Positions 22,980 through 36,296 of a DNA stretch of 64,000 nt are shown here, piece after piece; positions within the stretch are counted from its first letter, which is position 1, and every line of letters begins with the position of its first letter. The notes beneath the pieces are model-generated. The model saw nothing but the letters and a program-made list of their open reading frames with translations, had not been told where the DNA came from and made no database searches. Source of the DNA: Theobroma cacao (lineage: Eukaryota; Streptophyta; Magnoliopsida; Malvales; Malvaceae); the NCBI RefSeq assembly GCF_000208745.1, contig NC_030854.1:12358546-12422545 (forward strand). The letters run 5' to 3'. The translations under genes and the position numbers were made by a program.

Positions 22980-23989
22980 AAGGCATTAGGATGGATGATT
23001 GTAGACATAAAGGGGATTAGTCCTTCAATATGTATGCATAAGATCTTATTGGAAATGGATTGCAAAGCCATCATAAAGCATCAACAAAGATTCAACCCGA
23101 TCATGAAAGAGATGGTAAAAAAGGAGATCATCAAATGGTTAGACACTGAAATTATCTATCCCTTATCGTACAGTGCATGGGTAAGTCTGATGCATTGTGT
23201 ACCCAATAAGGAAGGAATGATAATGGTAGCTAATGACAATAACGAGCTCATCCTGACGAGAACCATAATTGGATGGAGGGTATGCATGGATTATTAGAAG
23301 CTCAACAAGGCCATGAGGAAAGATCACTTTCCATTACCATTTATTAATCAAATGTTGGATAAGCTAGCAAGGAAGGAATTTTACTATTTCTTATATGGAT
23401 ATTTAGGATACAATCAGATAACGATAGTTCTGGAGGATCAAGAGAAGACGACCTTACTTGTCCTTATGGCACCCTCATTTTTAGAGGATGCCATTTGAAC
23501 TCTGTAATGCTCCAACCACCTTCCAGCGATGCATGATAGCTATATTTTCTAACATGGTGGAGCAATCACTTAAGGTATTTATGGACAACTTCTCTACTTT
23601 TGGTAATAATTTTGATGATTGTTTATTGAATCTTGATAGAGTTTTGAGAAAATGTGAAGAGCTTGGCATTGAACTGGGAAAAGTGCCATTTCATGGTACA
23701 AGAAATAATAGTTCTCAGCCATAAAGTTTCAAGTAAAGGATTGGAGGTGGATAAAGCTAAAACAGAAACAATCGAGAAGCTCCCACCACCAAATTTGGTA
23801 AGAGATACTAGAAGATTCCTTGGACATGTCAGATTTTATTGCCATTTCATTAAAGATTTTTCCAAGATATGTAAACATTGTGTAACTTGTTGGAAAAGGA
23901 TGTTCCCTTTAAGTTTAATGATGCATGTCATTCATTTGCAAAGTTAAAAAAGAAATTGATTTCTGCACCCATTATTGTAGTCCCTGATT
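22980..23989 (+). pseudogene. Athila reverse transcriptase, first copy, interrupted
   Basis: It reads 'DIKGISPSICMHKI' at 23001, 'RKDHFPLPFINQMLDKLA' at 23313 and 'MPFELCNAPTTFQRCM' at 23488. The catalytic box is Phe-Met-Asp-Asn at about 23578-23590 instead of Phe-Met-Asp-Asp, so the second catalytic Asp is lost by a G-to-A type change. Thumb motifs 'VDKAKTE' and 'RRFLGHVRFYCHFIKDFSKI' follow. The gene is split at 23989 by a solo LTR and resumes at 26718 with RNase H. Confidence 0.8.
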
Positions 23990-26717
23990 TGTCAAGACCC
24001 GGAACCTTCCTCGGGTCAATGACAACCGCCGCGACGTCCCAATTGACACTCATTACCTGAAATGCCAATCAAAACCCCGCAAGGCTTACATATCAGTTTC
24101 TTGCCTTTTCTGTGAGCAATCGTTTTTAAACATTCCATTTTAAACAATTTCTAATAGTTTCTTGCTCAAGTAAATCAAAAGATAAAAATATTTTAAAAGG
24201 ATTTATAGATAAATATCATTATTCAAAATATTGATTAAAATGTAGCATTTTTTTATATAAAACAATGTTTATAGAAACACGTGTAAGAAATCTTTTGTAA
24301 CGTGTAAGTAAAATAAATTCACACATACAAAAATTTACAAAGTTATAATGTACAATAATGGTTACAATGACAAGTGGCCCAAAATACACCCAGTGTTGGT
24401 GCTTGAAACCTACTGTTTGTGTGGTAGAGATGTCAACTGGAATCCTCGACAAAATATGGTATCTACAAGCTACCACAGACCTGAAATGTTTGAAAATGAG
24501 GTGGGTGAGATTTTGCAATCCCAATGAGTAAACAGACATTATCATAAATATCTAAAGGCAAGTAAAATGGAGGTAAGTTTAAACAACAAATTAGAAACCA
24601 TTTCATAATGTTTTCAATTTATTTCTTAAACCATAAAATATTTGTAATTTACCAAAACAGTTGTTAAGGCTTATATCTTTTATTAAAAACAAGGCTCAAG
24701 CCAAAACTAATCCTCGGGGATACCTTCGCCGAGGCATCTAACTGAGTCCGTCAAGGTTGTTATAACATTTACATGTGAAACACATTTTTGTTTTTAAAAC
24801 AAGTCGTTCCTTGGCATTGGCCGAGTTACACATTCACGTGGGGGTTCGACGTGAAGTGAGCCCTAATACTACCCCGGGAGTTACCCTCCTCGCCTCTACA
24901 GCAGGAGTAACTATATAACTGGGTTTACTGTGCCCCTTTAATAGGCAGTCCACGGAAACCCATCACTGTAGTGACCAACCCACCAATTTTAATAAAATTT
25001 CGACATTATAACGTGACTTTTATTTATTTATCCAGCCTGCATAGTAAAAACAGCTTACATAAATTTCCCAATACACTTACAAAATATAGCCACATATACT
25101 CATATCTCATAAGCCATTCATAGGAAAATATATAATTTTCAAGACAGTTAATAGCATCCAATTACTCAATTTCATAATTAACCCAATATATCTTTATTTG
25201 TCACATTTATTTGTAAAACATCAAAAATCCCGTTTTAATCTCGTTTTCATTTCATAAAATACATAAAGAGCATTTAAAAATAAACTCTAGATGATTTACA
25301 ATAATAATAAGTTTACTCACCGTTTATACAAACTAAAAGCTTTTTAGGTGCCCCGATAACTACTCGTCGGGTACGATTTCCTTACCTTTACTGGAAGGCT
25401 CTCCTCCTAGACACATTACAAAAATTTACTCAATTCATCACATTAATGCTAAATCACTATATATTTGACTTAAATCCTATACTAATGCATGGTATGAAAT
25501 GCAATAGCCAAAAATGGCTTAAATGCGATATTAACCTATTTTTCGCACTTTACCCGATAAATTGCTAACGCGCTCCATTTTAGCTCTAAATCATCCCATT
25601 CTCTCTCCAACATTTCTAACCATTAAATATCAGCCAATAACCTTCTAAAATCACCAAAATCAGTTCACTCTCCTCCTTGGAAAATTCAGCCAAAAAAGGG
25701 ACATTAACTCGATAAATTTTCTACTTTGTTTTTCTATCACATTTAACCATTTTTCATCATTTTCTCTTCATTTCTCTTAGAATAAAAATCAGATCATCAT
25801 CATTTTACCTCATTGCAGATTTGGCCAAGGGAGGGTATTGTGAAAATTTAATGCTTTCTTGCCCAATTTAATTTCTAAACACATTTAACTAACTAAAACT
25901 ACCAATTTAACTAATAATCAAAACCTAAAAATTTCAAAATCTCTCCCTTAGAATTTCGTCCAGCCCTTGATATCACTTTTAGATCTCTCTCCTCAAGCAT
26001 GCTAAATGAAAACAAAGGCATAAGAAAGGTAGAAATCAAGCTAAAGTAAAAAAATCTTACCGTTAGACGTGTAAACGGGGCGAAAAATGCGAATTCCCCT
26101 TTGAATTTTCTTGTTTCTCTTTGGTTTTTCTTTTTTTTCTTCCTTTCCTCTCTATTTTCTCTCTTGTTCTCCCTTATGGCCGGCCAGCACTTAAAATGGG
26201 GTTTAAATGGGCTGACTTTTCATTAAAATAATATTATATCATTAAAAAAATGCCACGTGTCACTTTCCTATTGGCCCATTTTAAAAATTTCATCCATTTG
26301 TTTCCAAATTTTTACCATACACTTGTCCCACATATCCATAGCTTAGAAAAAATTCTTAGACTTATCCAAAGTCTTGGTGGAGTAATTTTTGAAATTTACA
26401 CTTTTGCCCCCGTAAAAGTCAAAAATTACATTTTTGCCCCAAAAATTGAAAAATTGCCCATAGACATATTTTTCATCCCTTATACTCATACCATTCTCCA
26501 ATTTGTCAAATGTGATCTAAATTCTCTCAAAATCTCAAAATTTGTCCACAGGTGAAAAAATTACGATTTTACCCCTAAACATCAAAATTTTCAATTTTTC
26601 CCCAAATGAACCCTCGAACTCCGAACAATCATTTTTAGTCATTCCGTGACTATAAAATGTTAAATTTCATCCTACGATTCCTATTTAAACTAGTTCAAGG
26701 TTAAATCGAGTTTTACA
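23990..26717 (-). mobile_element. Family A solo LTR, 2.73 kb, in the Athila pol
   Basis: The ends are TGTCAAGACCCGG ... CGAGTTTTACA, read as an LTR on the minus strand (TGTAAAACTCG ... GGGTCTTGACA). It is flanked by a perfect 5-bp target duplication TGATT (23985-23989 and 26718-26722) and splits one Athila reading frame, which resumes at the far side. Length and gene-free content match the LTRs of the 53999-61280 element. Only one LTR is present, so this is a solo LTR left by LTR-LTR recombination or an equivalent loss. Confidence 0.9.
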
Positions 26718-27110
26718 TGATTGGTCAATCCGTTTGAGCTTATGTGTTATCGTAGTTGGAATGATGTAGGTGTAGTTTTAGGACAAAGAAAAGATAAAAT
26801 GTTCCACTCTATATATTATGCTAGCAAAACCTTCACAGACACACAAATGCATTGCACCACCACTAAAAAAGAACTATTTGTTGTTGTGTATGCATTTAAT
26901 AAATTATGTTCTTATTTGATTGGCATGAAAGTTGTTGTTTACACTGACCATTCGGCGTTAAGTATTTAATTGTTAAGAAAGATGCCAAACAAAGATTAAT
27001 AAGGTGGATATTGCTGCTACAAGAATTCAAACTAGAAATCAAAGATTGAAAAGGCATAAAGAATCAAGTAGAAGATCATTTGTCAAGGTTAGAGAATTAC
27101 AATCAAAGTA
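26718..27110 (+). pseudogene. Athila RNase H, first copy
   Basis: It continues the RT broken at 23989. 'LPFELMC'-type entry, 'GVVLGQRKDKMFHSIYYASKTF', 'YTDHSAL' and 'DHLSRLE' are readable, in that order. The first catalytic Asp region ('CDAS') is altered to 'CYRS'. A stop follows the 'TDHSALSI' motif. Confidence 0.8.
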
Positions 27111-27229
27111 AGGACTCAATTTTGATCAATGAAAATTTCCCTGATGAGCAATTATTATTTAGTGGTCAAAAAAAATATCTTGATACGCTGATTACGTCAA
27201 TTACATTGTAAGTAAACTTCTTCCTCTTA

Positions 27230-28428
27230 ACTTAAATTTTCATCAAAAGAAGAAGTTTCTTCATGATGTTAGATTTTTTGTATGGGATGAACTTTTTTAT
27301 ATAAGTAATATGTAGATAAAATGTTGAGAAGGTCCATTCTAGAGGAAAAGGTTGAAAGCATTTTGAAGCACTATCATTCTTCAGCATATAGGGGATATTT
27401 GGGTGGGGAGAGAATAGCTGCAAAAGTCCTTCAATCAAGTTTGTTATAGCCTACGCTTTTTAAAGATGCTCATAATTTTGTCTTACATTGTGATATGTGT
27501 CAACGTGTGGGGAATATCTCGAGATGTCATGAGATGCCACTTACTAATATTTTGGAAGTGGAGCTATTTGATGTTGAGGGATCAATTTCATGGGTCCCTT
27601 CATCTCATCATTCAACAATCACTATGTCTTGGTAGTTATGGACTATGTATCGAAGTGGGTAGAAGCTTCAGCACTACCTACAAATGATGTAAAGGTTGTC
27701 TTGAAGTTTCTGAAGAAGAATATTTTCACAAAATTTGGCACACCAAGAGCAATAATAAGTGATGAAGGCAGCCACTTCTGTAATAAACTCTTCACTATTT
27801 TAGTTGCAAAATATGGTGTGACCCACAAAGTGGCAACCACATATCATCCCCAAAGAAATGGACAAGCTAAAGTATCGAATTAGGAAATCAAGCAAATCTT
27901 GGAAAAGGCCATAGCTCCATCTAAAAAAGATTGAGCCAAAAAGATTTGACGATGCACTATGGGCATATTGGACTACAAAACTCATATTGGTATGTCGTCT
28001 AGTTTTAAAAAAAGCATGGCACTTGGCATTTGAATTGGAACGCAGTGCCTTTAGGCGATAAAAAGGTTAAACCTTGATTTAGAAGTTGCTAGTGACAAGC
28101 ACCTACTTTAATTAAATGAGATGGATGAGATAAGATTAGATGCTTATCAAAATGCCAAGATTTATAAAGAAAAGATAAAAAGATGGCATGATAAAAAAAA
28201 TTATTGAGCATTCTTTTAAGCCAAGTCAACATGTGTTGTTATTCAATTCTCATTTGAAACTTTCCCAAGAAAGTTAAAGTCATGCTGATCAAGACCACTT
28301 CATATTCGAAAGTGTTTCTGTATGGTGCTATGGAACTTGTAAACAGCACAACTAATGAAAAGTTTAAGGTAAATGGGCAGGAGCTAAAGTGTTATTGAGG
28401 GGGTGACATCGATTGACAACACTCTTCT
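27230..28428 (+). pseudogene. Athila integrase, first copy
   Basis: A zinc-binding remnant includes 'CDMCQRVGN' at about 27490. The core reads 'NFMGPF' with Asn where the first catalytic Asp is expected, then 'VVMDYVSKWVEA', 'IISDEGSHF' (second Asp present) and 'YHPQRNGQA' with the downstream Glu retained. The C-terminal 'RWHDKKN'-type and 'VNGQELK' tail reaches about 28400. Several frameshifts and stops are present. Confidence 0.8.
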
Positions 28429-28433
28429 GTTAG

Positions 28434-29836
28434 TGTCAGTTAAAATTCTACTACTCAAGTATACATATCGAATAAATAATATATAAGCAAATACAGTATC
28501 GATCCCACAGAGAATTAATCTAAAATTTTACTAAGTATTAAAATTAAAACAAATTAATCTTATCCAAACACTCAAAATTAATTGATTAAATAAAACTAAT
28601 TAACAAAAATTTAAACCAACAAGAAAAATCAAAATAATAACTTAAGCAAATATCAAATCAAACAAGCCTAGGATTACAATATCCCTCACACTTCATCTAA
28701 ATCTTACCTCTCTTCCTTAACTTATTTCAATGGGTTGAATTGCTAACCTAGAGTCTTGAATTATTTATAAAGGTCTCTCGACTCATTTCATTGAAATATC
28801 TATTTTAACCAAAACACTATATCCCTAAGTGAATTGAAATTAAAACAGACTCATTAAGTTTCGGCTCTCATTTGGCTACACATGGCCTATAGGTATATCC
28901 TTATCCTATACACAAATCAATTAATATGATCACATGCTATCCTAATTTTAGTCTACACTAAACTCTATTTCCTAAGTTTGTTTAGGTTCCTAAATCAATG
29001 CAATTGGTGATCAAGAAATTAAAAGCATTAAGAACAAATTGGAATAAACAATTCAAATCCCATTAAAAATAAGTAAGAAAGAGATTAAAAATTTAGATTA
29101 CACGTGAGTTCAATTGCAATCCTAGAAAGAGAAAATTAGCTACTCATAATCATAAAGACAAATAACATTGTATATAACTCAACCATTGAGAGTAAAAAGA
29201 AAAATAAAAGTCAAGGAAGAAAACAAAACAATATTTGTAGCCTTGATTTCCAAGTTTCAGCCTCAACTTCTAGCTTATTGAATCTCCAAAGGTTGTCTAC
29301 TTTAATGTTCTTCAAAATATCCTATTTATACTAATAAACTTAACCTATACGTCCCTAAGTTGACCTATGGTTTAATTGGGCTTAAAAGTGTAATGAGAGG
29401 CCCAAAAAATCAATTGTCAGTCTAGTCATTTTCCAATGTGATTTTCTCTATATTCGAAGCAGAACTGGGTAAAGTAATCGCATGAAAGTTGTAGCTCTGT
29501 CTCTTATCTTTCCAATGGTTTAAGAATTGCATCATTTAGGGTTCTGTAGCGTGAGTTATGGCCAAAACACTGAAGCATATGCAAGTAGACTTTTGGGTCT
29601 TTCAACACCTCACTTTCCAAAATTAAGCCCAATCTCTTTTAATCCTACAAAAAAAATAACAACTAATAAATAACAATCAAATTAAAAGAAATAAAATTAA
29701 ATTAAAATAACTCACTTTAAAATAAACTAATTATAAAAACAACTAAAAATAATTAAATTATAATTGAAAATTGAAGACTTAGCTAAAATTTCATAACAAA
29801 ATTGGACTAAAATAATTCTATAAAATAGAATTATCA
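28434..29836 (-). mobile_element. Athila-type solo LTR, 1.40 kb
   Basis: On the minus strand it starts TGATAATTCTATTTTATAG and ends ...ACTGACA. It is flanked by a perfect 5-bp duplication GTTAG (28429-28433 and 29837-29841). The content matches, in order, the reversed LTR pieces at 396-1090 and 7814-8838. It is inserted just behind the Athila integrase, in the post-pol spacer. Confidence 0.85.
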
Positions 29837-29841
29837 GTTAG

Positions 29842-29936
29842 TCTTTCCAACCCCACTGGATCTGAAAAGTGAGTCTAGCTAAAAATGTTAAAGAAAATGC
29901 TGCTTGGGAGGCAACCCAAGTTTTTTACACTTAGAC
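29842..29936 (+). other. Athila post-pol spacer, left part
   Basis: It contains 'ctagctaaaaatgttaaag' and 'cttgggaggcaacccaag', a stretch that typically follows pol in Athila elements. It is cut at 29936 by the next solo LTR and continues at 33206. Confidence 0.65.
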
Positions 29937-32900
29937 TGTAACAACCTTTAACCTGATCGTTACCGACATTTGAGACTTGCGAGTAAACCTGTCAAATCCC
30001 GAACAAGCCTAAGTTAAGCCTCTTATGAATTCCATCAAATATACCTTCAAGAATACATTGACTAGCAATAATGATACTATCCTTAACAATTAACATGATC
30101 CAAATGTCATTAAACTCCCAAAAAAATTAACGTCACACTTAATATTCATTTCACAATCACAAGTCATTAAAAAATACATATCCGTAAGGTTAACAATACT
30201 TTATAACATCTAGTTGTTCTATGTGACACGACCCTAGGCAACGGAACGACTCAGAGTGAAGGGCTATGAGATGCCATTACCTACGTCATAGCAAAACAAT
30301 ATACGTTGGACAACACTCCTGCAATGATCACTTATCTGCAAAAGAAGGTGAAGGGGGTGAGTCTCACAAACTCAGTGATCATCAACTCCGTGAGTAAGGT
30401 GTAGATGGGAAACAAGCTAAAAGTAGAGAATTTGAATGTTAAAAACGAAGAATATATAAATAGCTTAACTTAAAAAGGGATGTGCCTTACAGGTAAACCA
30501 AGAAATTTAATGCAAGATAATTAATCCAAATCATCATTATATATGTATAAAAACTATTTAGTATACACATGCATGCTCCCGTAAAGCTAAACTCTTAGAA
30601 AACTTATAAGCAAGTTCACAAATCACCTCATGCGTGAGGAGTTAAAACCACATCATTGTATAAACAGGGGAGTTGCCGAAAATCTTATTGCTCTCATTAT
30701 GCGTAGAAAATACGAGTACAAAAACCCAAAGAGACTTTACTCTAGAGTAGGAAAAAAAATAAAACTCGTGGATCCATTTCAACATAATAACATTCGGGAG
30801 CCCCGCTCCATCGAATTCTACATGTCATGGCAGTCTTAACGATGTTGGTCGGCATCGAAGAAATCAAACGGTCGCAATTGCGAATAGCACTGGTGGCCTA
30901 GCCACCTACATATCACTGACCATGGCCCCTGCCATGTCTAACAGCCCGTCAGGGACCCAAGGATTCTCTAGCTAGAGCTTATTGGTGCACAAGGGTAACA
31001 CTTAACTGAAGTGATTGCCGGCCTACTCTCGAATCTCTCAATTTAGTAAAACCATTACAAATCAAGTTACGTTTTCAAAGGCTCATTTCAACATCCTTAT
31101 AAGCTTTGTAATATAAAATCATTGCATGAAGTTAATGTATAAATCTGCATGGTGAACATGTGTTTATTTCATGAATGCACACCGCACAAACATCAAGGCA
31201 CAATTGATAGAAAATCATGGTGTAAAGGCTTGTTTCCCAATTTATAAAGCACTTTACTTATCTAGCTTATATATATAATATCAAACATTTCCAACCTTTT
31301 AAACATTCACGAAGTTCCTAGGATTCTACCAGCTCATGCTGTCCACAAATTTACGTGTAAAGTAAATCAATAAGTATATATATATATATATAGTTATGGG
31401 AATTTTTAAAATGGACACTCTTTACTCACCTCGCAATAGCGGGACGCTACGTCGCTATTGATTCATGCATGTATATAACTAATCATATTTTTTTATCACT
31501 CTTTACCTCGTCTAGCATGCCACCACAGCTCACTTCCTTTATTTATACATTTCCTAGCAACCATTCAAACACATTTCTCTTATGTACTCGTGCATGGCAG
31601 CAAATCAACAAATAAATTCTTAAATCTTAACATGCACAATTCTTATCCTTTATTTTCTTCCACATTACATTCTTACAACATCAATCTCACCACCAATACT
31701 AGCATTCCTCTTAATCTATAACCATATAACATAAACAACCAAGGATTTGGCCACAACTTACCTTACCTTTACTCAATAATTCAACTCGAGCTTAAAATCA
31801 AGAAATCTCACATTCCTTGTGGTTCACCAACATGCACGGTTTCCTTTTGCTGTCATAAACATTTTCACACATTATAATCGATTTAAAAAGCAAATATTCT
31901 ATCAAACTAACAATTTTTACCTTCCTTACCTTGAAATCTTTAAGCCACACCTCCAAGCTCTCCTTGATTTTCAACAATGGCATGTGGGTGGGAGGAAAAA
32001 CTTCTCGATTTTTCTCTAAGTCTTCCACCTAAGCCTTCCCTCCTTTCTCTCTTTTTCTTTTTTTCTTTTTTCCTTTCCTTTCTCTTTTCTTCTTTCTTTC
32101 TTCCCCTTTCTTTTTCCTCTTTGGCTATAGGTAGATTCTTCAAGGCCGAGCCCTGAAAATGTTTGGCTTTCCTTGTTTATTTTTGCACTCACTTGGGCAG
32201 ATTGCCCAATGTTTGCCTATTTCCTTATTTTTCTTTTCTTCCTTCTTTGTTTTCTCACCATGGGTAGATTGCCTAATGTTCCATAGCTTTTTGACTTCTT
32301 TCCCACTTATTTTATGGGATAAAATCACATGGCAAAAGGCATTGCTACCTTCCACCCACCACTCACATTTCATTCTTTACTTTTCATCATTTTTCAATTC
32401 TTTATTCCTTATACCATTTTTACTTTATATCTTATTTAATCATTTATTGTCCCATCCGAACCTCACTCACCCCACTTTCTTCTTCCCTCATTTGACCACC
32501 ATTGAACCAATCACTTTTCATGCAAACCAATTTTTAGTCTTATTCTTTCTTTTACTTCACATGGTGGGGGTTTCACATGTCTCCCACTAACTTTTCCTTT
32601 TTGCATGCTATGGTTGCATGTAATAGTAACTTTTACATGTACATCACATATTCCACTTAGTTTAACCTTCCTTGGTTAGTAAATTCCTCTTTTTAACTCC
32701 AAATATTGAAATTACAAATGAGTCTTCAAACTTTTCCTTATTTACCGTGTGACCCCTCTAACTTTCATCCTTTACAATTGGGCCTTTCCAAATTTCTTAA
32801 ACTCTAATTTCCTTCTATTTTCCTTCCTTAACATGTGTAAAAAAAAAAATAATGTTTTCACTCCACCATGATATCACCATAATATTTAAATATATACTTA

Positions 32901-33200
32901 GCCACGCTAGCTCGATTTAATAAAAGCACGCGGGTTCCACCGACGTCGTTTTTCCTTCAAAATCCTTTCTTACTTCTTCTCCCCTACTTGGATTAGTCAT
33001 ATAACCCTTCTTTCTGACTAACTTCAATAATAAATAAAATATTAATATTTTAATATTATTTTATTCATAAAATATTATTTCATTTTAAAATATTCTTTTT
33101 GCCCATCATCGCTCTCTGGCACTTAAATTATACGTCAAATGACCCTTCGTCTCATCGATAAGGCCTTATTGGCTTTCGAACAAGGGTACGGGGCTTTACA
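29937..33200 (-). mobile_element. Family E solo LTR, 3.26 kb
   Basis: On the minus strand it starts TGTAAAGCCCCGTACCC and ends GGTTGTTACA, and it matches 3922-7813. The flanks are TAGAC (29932-29936) and TAGAT (33201-33205), a target duplication with one C/T difference. It lies inside the Athila post-pol spacer. No internal sequence or second LTR is attached. Open frames such as 32159-32590 are C/T-rich leader sequence without domains. Confidence 0.8.
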
Positions 33201-33205
33201 TAGAT

Positions 33206-33310
33206 ACTTATGGTGTATTAGTTTTTTTTCTTAGTTTTATGGAATTTTAGTTATTGATTACTAATTTCCTTATTTTTTTTCTTATTGTTCCAACTTTCTC
33301 TTGAAAAGAA
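33206..33310 (+). other. Athila post-pol spacer, right part, and junction to the second gag
   Basis: T-rich non-coding sequence runs directly into mid-gag at about 33311. No env, 3' LTR, 5' LTR or primer-binding site lies between the first pol and the second gag. Confidence 0.55.
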
Positions 33311-33826
33311 ACTTTTGTTAAGGGACTATGTTGTTCCGCTAGTACAAGGTATCCCATCAAGCATCAGAAGGCCAACCATTCAAGCAAATAATTTTGAGAT
33401 AAAGCTAGCATTATGATCCAGAGATCAATCCAATTTGGGCGTCTTTCGAATGATAGCCCAAATGCTCACATATCTAATTTCTTAGAGATATGTGACACAT
33501 TTAAGCAAAATAGGGCAATAAATGATGCCATTCGATTAAGATTATTTCTTTTCTCATTGAGGGACAGAGCAAAGGTGTGGTTGAATTCATTACTCATAGG
33601 CTCAATCACAACATGGGATGACCTTGCCCAAAAGATACTTGAAAAATACTTTTCTTTGGCAAAGACAACTAAAATGAGGAACAATATCACTTTGTTCATA
33701 TAGTTTGAGGTGAGTCGTTATATGAAGCTTGGAATAAATACAAAGACCTACTTAGGCAGTGCCCACATCATGGTTTTCCGAAATGGCTCCAAGTGCAGAT
33801 GTTTTACAATGGATTGCGTAGCCAAG
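33311..33826 (+). pseudogene. Athila gag, second copy, N-terminal part
   Basis: The sequence is collinear with 20640-21160 of the first copy: 'VPLVQGIPSSIRRPTIQANNFEI', then 'HISNFLEICDTFKQNRAINDAIRLRLF' and 'RDRAKVWLNSL'. It begins inside gag with no start region. It is cut at about 33826 by a Copia-type LTR and resumes at 37811. Confidence 0.8.
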
Positions 33827-34007
33827 TTCTTTTGGCTCCATTAGTTTTTGATGATAATAGAACATTCCCATTTCATTTGTGTCTAATATTTCTGATTGAG
33901 TGTGCAGGACAAAAATTGTAAGCAAATATTTAATCAATCATTTAAATGCACATATCAAAGAGCATAAAAATAAGGAAGTCACAATTGATCAACAAGACAG
34001 AAGCCCC

Positions 34008-34205
34008 TTAGTCGATTAATGAAGAGTTAGTTAGCTAAGATTTAAATCAAAAGTTGGCGGGCTGAAGACTATTAAGAAACAGAACCAACTTAGTCGACCA
34101 AGGAATGAGTTAGTTGACTAAGTGCACACTACCAGAACTGCCAGAAACTAGGATCAGAAGACAGAGATGACTTAGTCGACTACGATATCGGTTAGTCGAC
34201 TAAGA
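34008..34205. repeat. TTAGTCGACTAA palindrome cluster
   Basis: A perfect 12-bp palindrome, TTAGTCGACTAA, lies at 34192-34203. At least five variants occur between 34008 and 34203. The cluster is upstream of the TATA box at about 34325, within the putative U3. Confidence 0.7.
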
Positions 34206-34619
34206 GCATTCTACCTGCAATTTTGAAGTCTACACTAAAAGACAGATTAACGGTTAGAACCAACTTCCAACTGTTTCCAATGACTAGAAAACTGTCAAAC
34301 TGCCATCAGAGTTGTTTCTCCAAGTATAAAAGAAGGTTCCAACGGCTAGAAATATAGAATTGAAGGCTTTCAACAACAAAAAGGGCACAAAACCAGTAAA
34401 AAATCTTTGCATTCTTTTGCACTTCACGCCTATCCTTGTAATAGATTGAAGCACTTCACTTTGTACCACTTAGATCAAGTCAGTGATCATAAGTACCTTT
34501 TTATTTCTTTTCTTCTTGAATACTTAGAGTGAGCAAGTCATTCTAAAGGGTTTATTCAAGCTTGGGTTAGCTTGATTGAATGTATAGGTTCTAACTTAGC
34601 CTAAAAAAGCTAGTAGTTG

Positions 34620-34815
34620 GGTTTTGGTTGATCCCGTGAAAAACCATTGTTGTAGGTTGTGGTTGAGTCTTTGAAAAACCACTTTGGGTTTTGGTTGAGC
34701 CTGTGAAAAACCATTGTGAAAGGTTGTGGTTGAGCCTTTGAAAAACCACTTTGGGTTTTAGTTGATCCCAGTAAAAACTATTGTGAAAGGTTTTGGCTGA
34801 GCTTGGTAAAAGCCA
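34620..34815 (+). repeat. About 33-bp minisatellite in the Copia LTR
   Basis: About six alternating units are based on GGTTTTGGTTGAGCC followed by 'tgtgaaaaaccatt' or 'tttgaaaaaccact'. It lies downstream of the TATA box, in the transcribed part of the LTR. Confidence 0.7.
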
Positions 34816-35791
34816 TTATAAAGCTTGGTGAAAGCTTGTGAATTTCACCTTTTATAGTGGATTGATTTGGAAAATCCTTGGTTGAATAATCAAGGTAGTG
34901 GATGTAGGTCTTGGACCGAACCACTATAAATAGTAGTGTGTTTGTCTGTTCTATTTTCAGTTTTTATTCATCTTTAAGTTCTTTCTTTTATTGTGCATTT
35001 ATCTCCAATTAGAGGTCAATCTTTGAAAGAGCCAAAAAGTGCTATTCACCACCCCTCTAGCACATTTACTTGGGACCAACAAGTTCGAGGCACAATTTGT
35101 CACAGCCCAATATATCGGGCCATGACCGACACACCAGCCCAATGGGCATAGCCTACTAAGCCCAAGTAAGCCTTTTTATGCAAACCCGATCATCATTCCC
35201 AACCATCATTTCTAAAACCACATATTGAAATTTTGAACTAAAAATATTTCAGTACTATTATATAGTGACCCAAAACTCACAATTTTTTATGTCAAAATAA
35301 TGTCACTCGGTTTGCCAACTTATAGTGGCATCGGTAATCAAATATACATAATTGACTTATAATATGGATCCTAGCGGATTACATTACATAAAGGCGTTCA
35401 CAAGTAACAGACCCTTGACCGTCAGCAAAATGACCGTGGGTGAAGGTACAATTACTGAGATGCCATAGTACCTACCAAGAAGGTGAGCATATGTAGACAA
35501 CTCAATCTAGGTCCCAACTACCTCCAAATCTAAAAACATGAAGTTTAAAAACATGAGTATAAAACTCAGTGAGTGAACATAAGAAGGGAACAAGTAATCG
35601 ATAGAAGGAATTTTGAAATCATGATGCACTTGTTTCAAAAATAATGCAATTGATTTAATTTCTTACTAAAAACCCCTCATTTCAAACTTTGATCAATAAC
35701 CTCATAGTGTTGCAAAAACCCATGATCAATCCATGATGTTAAATGGGTGAAAAATAGGTCAAAATCAAGCAAGGTAGCAAGCATGGTAGCA

Positions 35792-36094
35792 AGTTTCTCG
35801 CTACAGCGAGAAACAGTCTTAGTTTGCATATGTTTCAGTTTTTCTATCATATCTCCTAGTAAAGAAGTTTAATTGACTTGATTTTTTATCATTGGAAAGA
35901 CAAAAGGCAGGGCTACAACTTTGATGTTTACCAATTTTCCCAGTTCGGACGGGAAGATGGTCAAAATCTTCATTGAAGTGAAAGCACTGCACTAGAACTC
36001 GAGAGTTTCTCGCTGCAATGAGAATCAGGCCAGTGTGACCCCCAAAACCTGAGAGTTTCTTGCTACAGCGAAAATGAATCTCACTGCAGTGAGA
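35792..36094. repeat. CTCGCTG-CAGCGAG palindrome cluster
   Basis: It includes a perfect 16-bp palindrome TCTCACTGCAGTGAGA at 36079-36094 and a nearly perfect one at about 35794-35813. It is the counterpart of 9731-9880 and 16239-16353. Confidence 0.7.
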
Positions 36095-36296
36095 AACAGA
36101 GCATTTTAAGCGAAATGGGTCTTGTTACATCAAAAGCCATTTTATTATTGAAATGAAAAGCAATTTGGGAGTAATTAACAATACCAACACACAACACAAT
36201 CACAATTATTTTCATAAACTTTCTATAACATATATATATTTGTATATACATACATCATCATGCATACCATCCCACCACACTCAACTCAATGCAATA

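Larger units (their letters stand above)
33827..35081 (+). mobile_element. SIRE-like Copia LTR inserted in Athila gag
   Basis: It opens with 'ttggctccattagtttttgatgataat' (positions 33832-33858) and closes 'caccacccctctagcac..tgggaccaaca', both resembling SIRE/Maximus Copia LTR ends. Between them lie a TTAGTCGACTAA motif cluster, TATAAAAG at about 34325 and a 33-bp minisatellite. 35082-35097 looks like a damaged 'agtggtatcagagcacaattt' primer-binding region, so the internal part starts there. The exact left end and target duplication are not resolved. Confidence 0.65.

Noticed and set aside
32159..32590. 143-codon hydrophobic frame
   Set aside because: It lies in the C/T-rich leader of the reversed family E LTR, with no recognisable domain. 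The equivalent region at about 4500-5050 is equally low-complexity.
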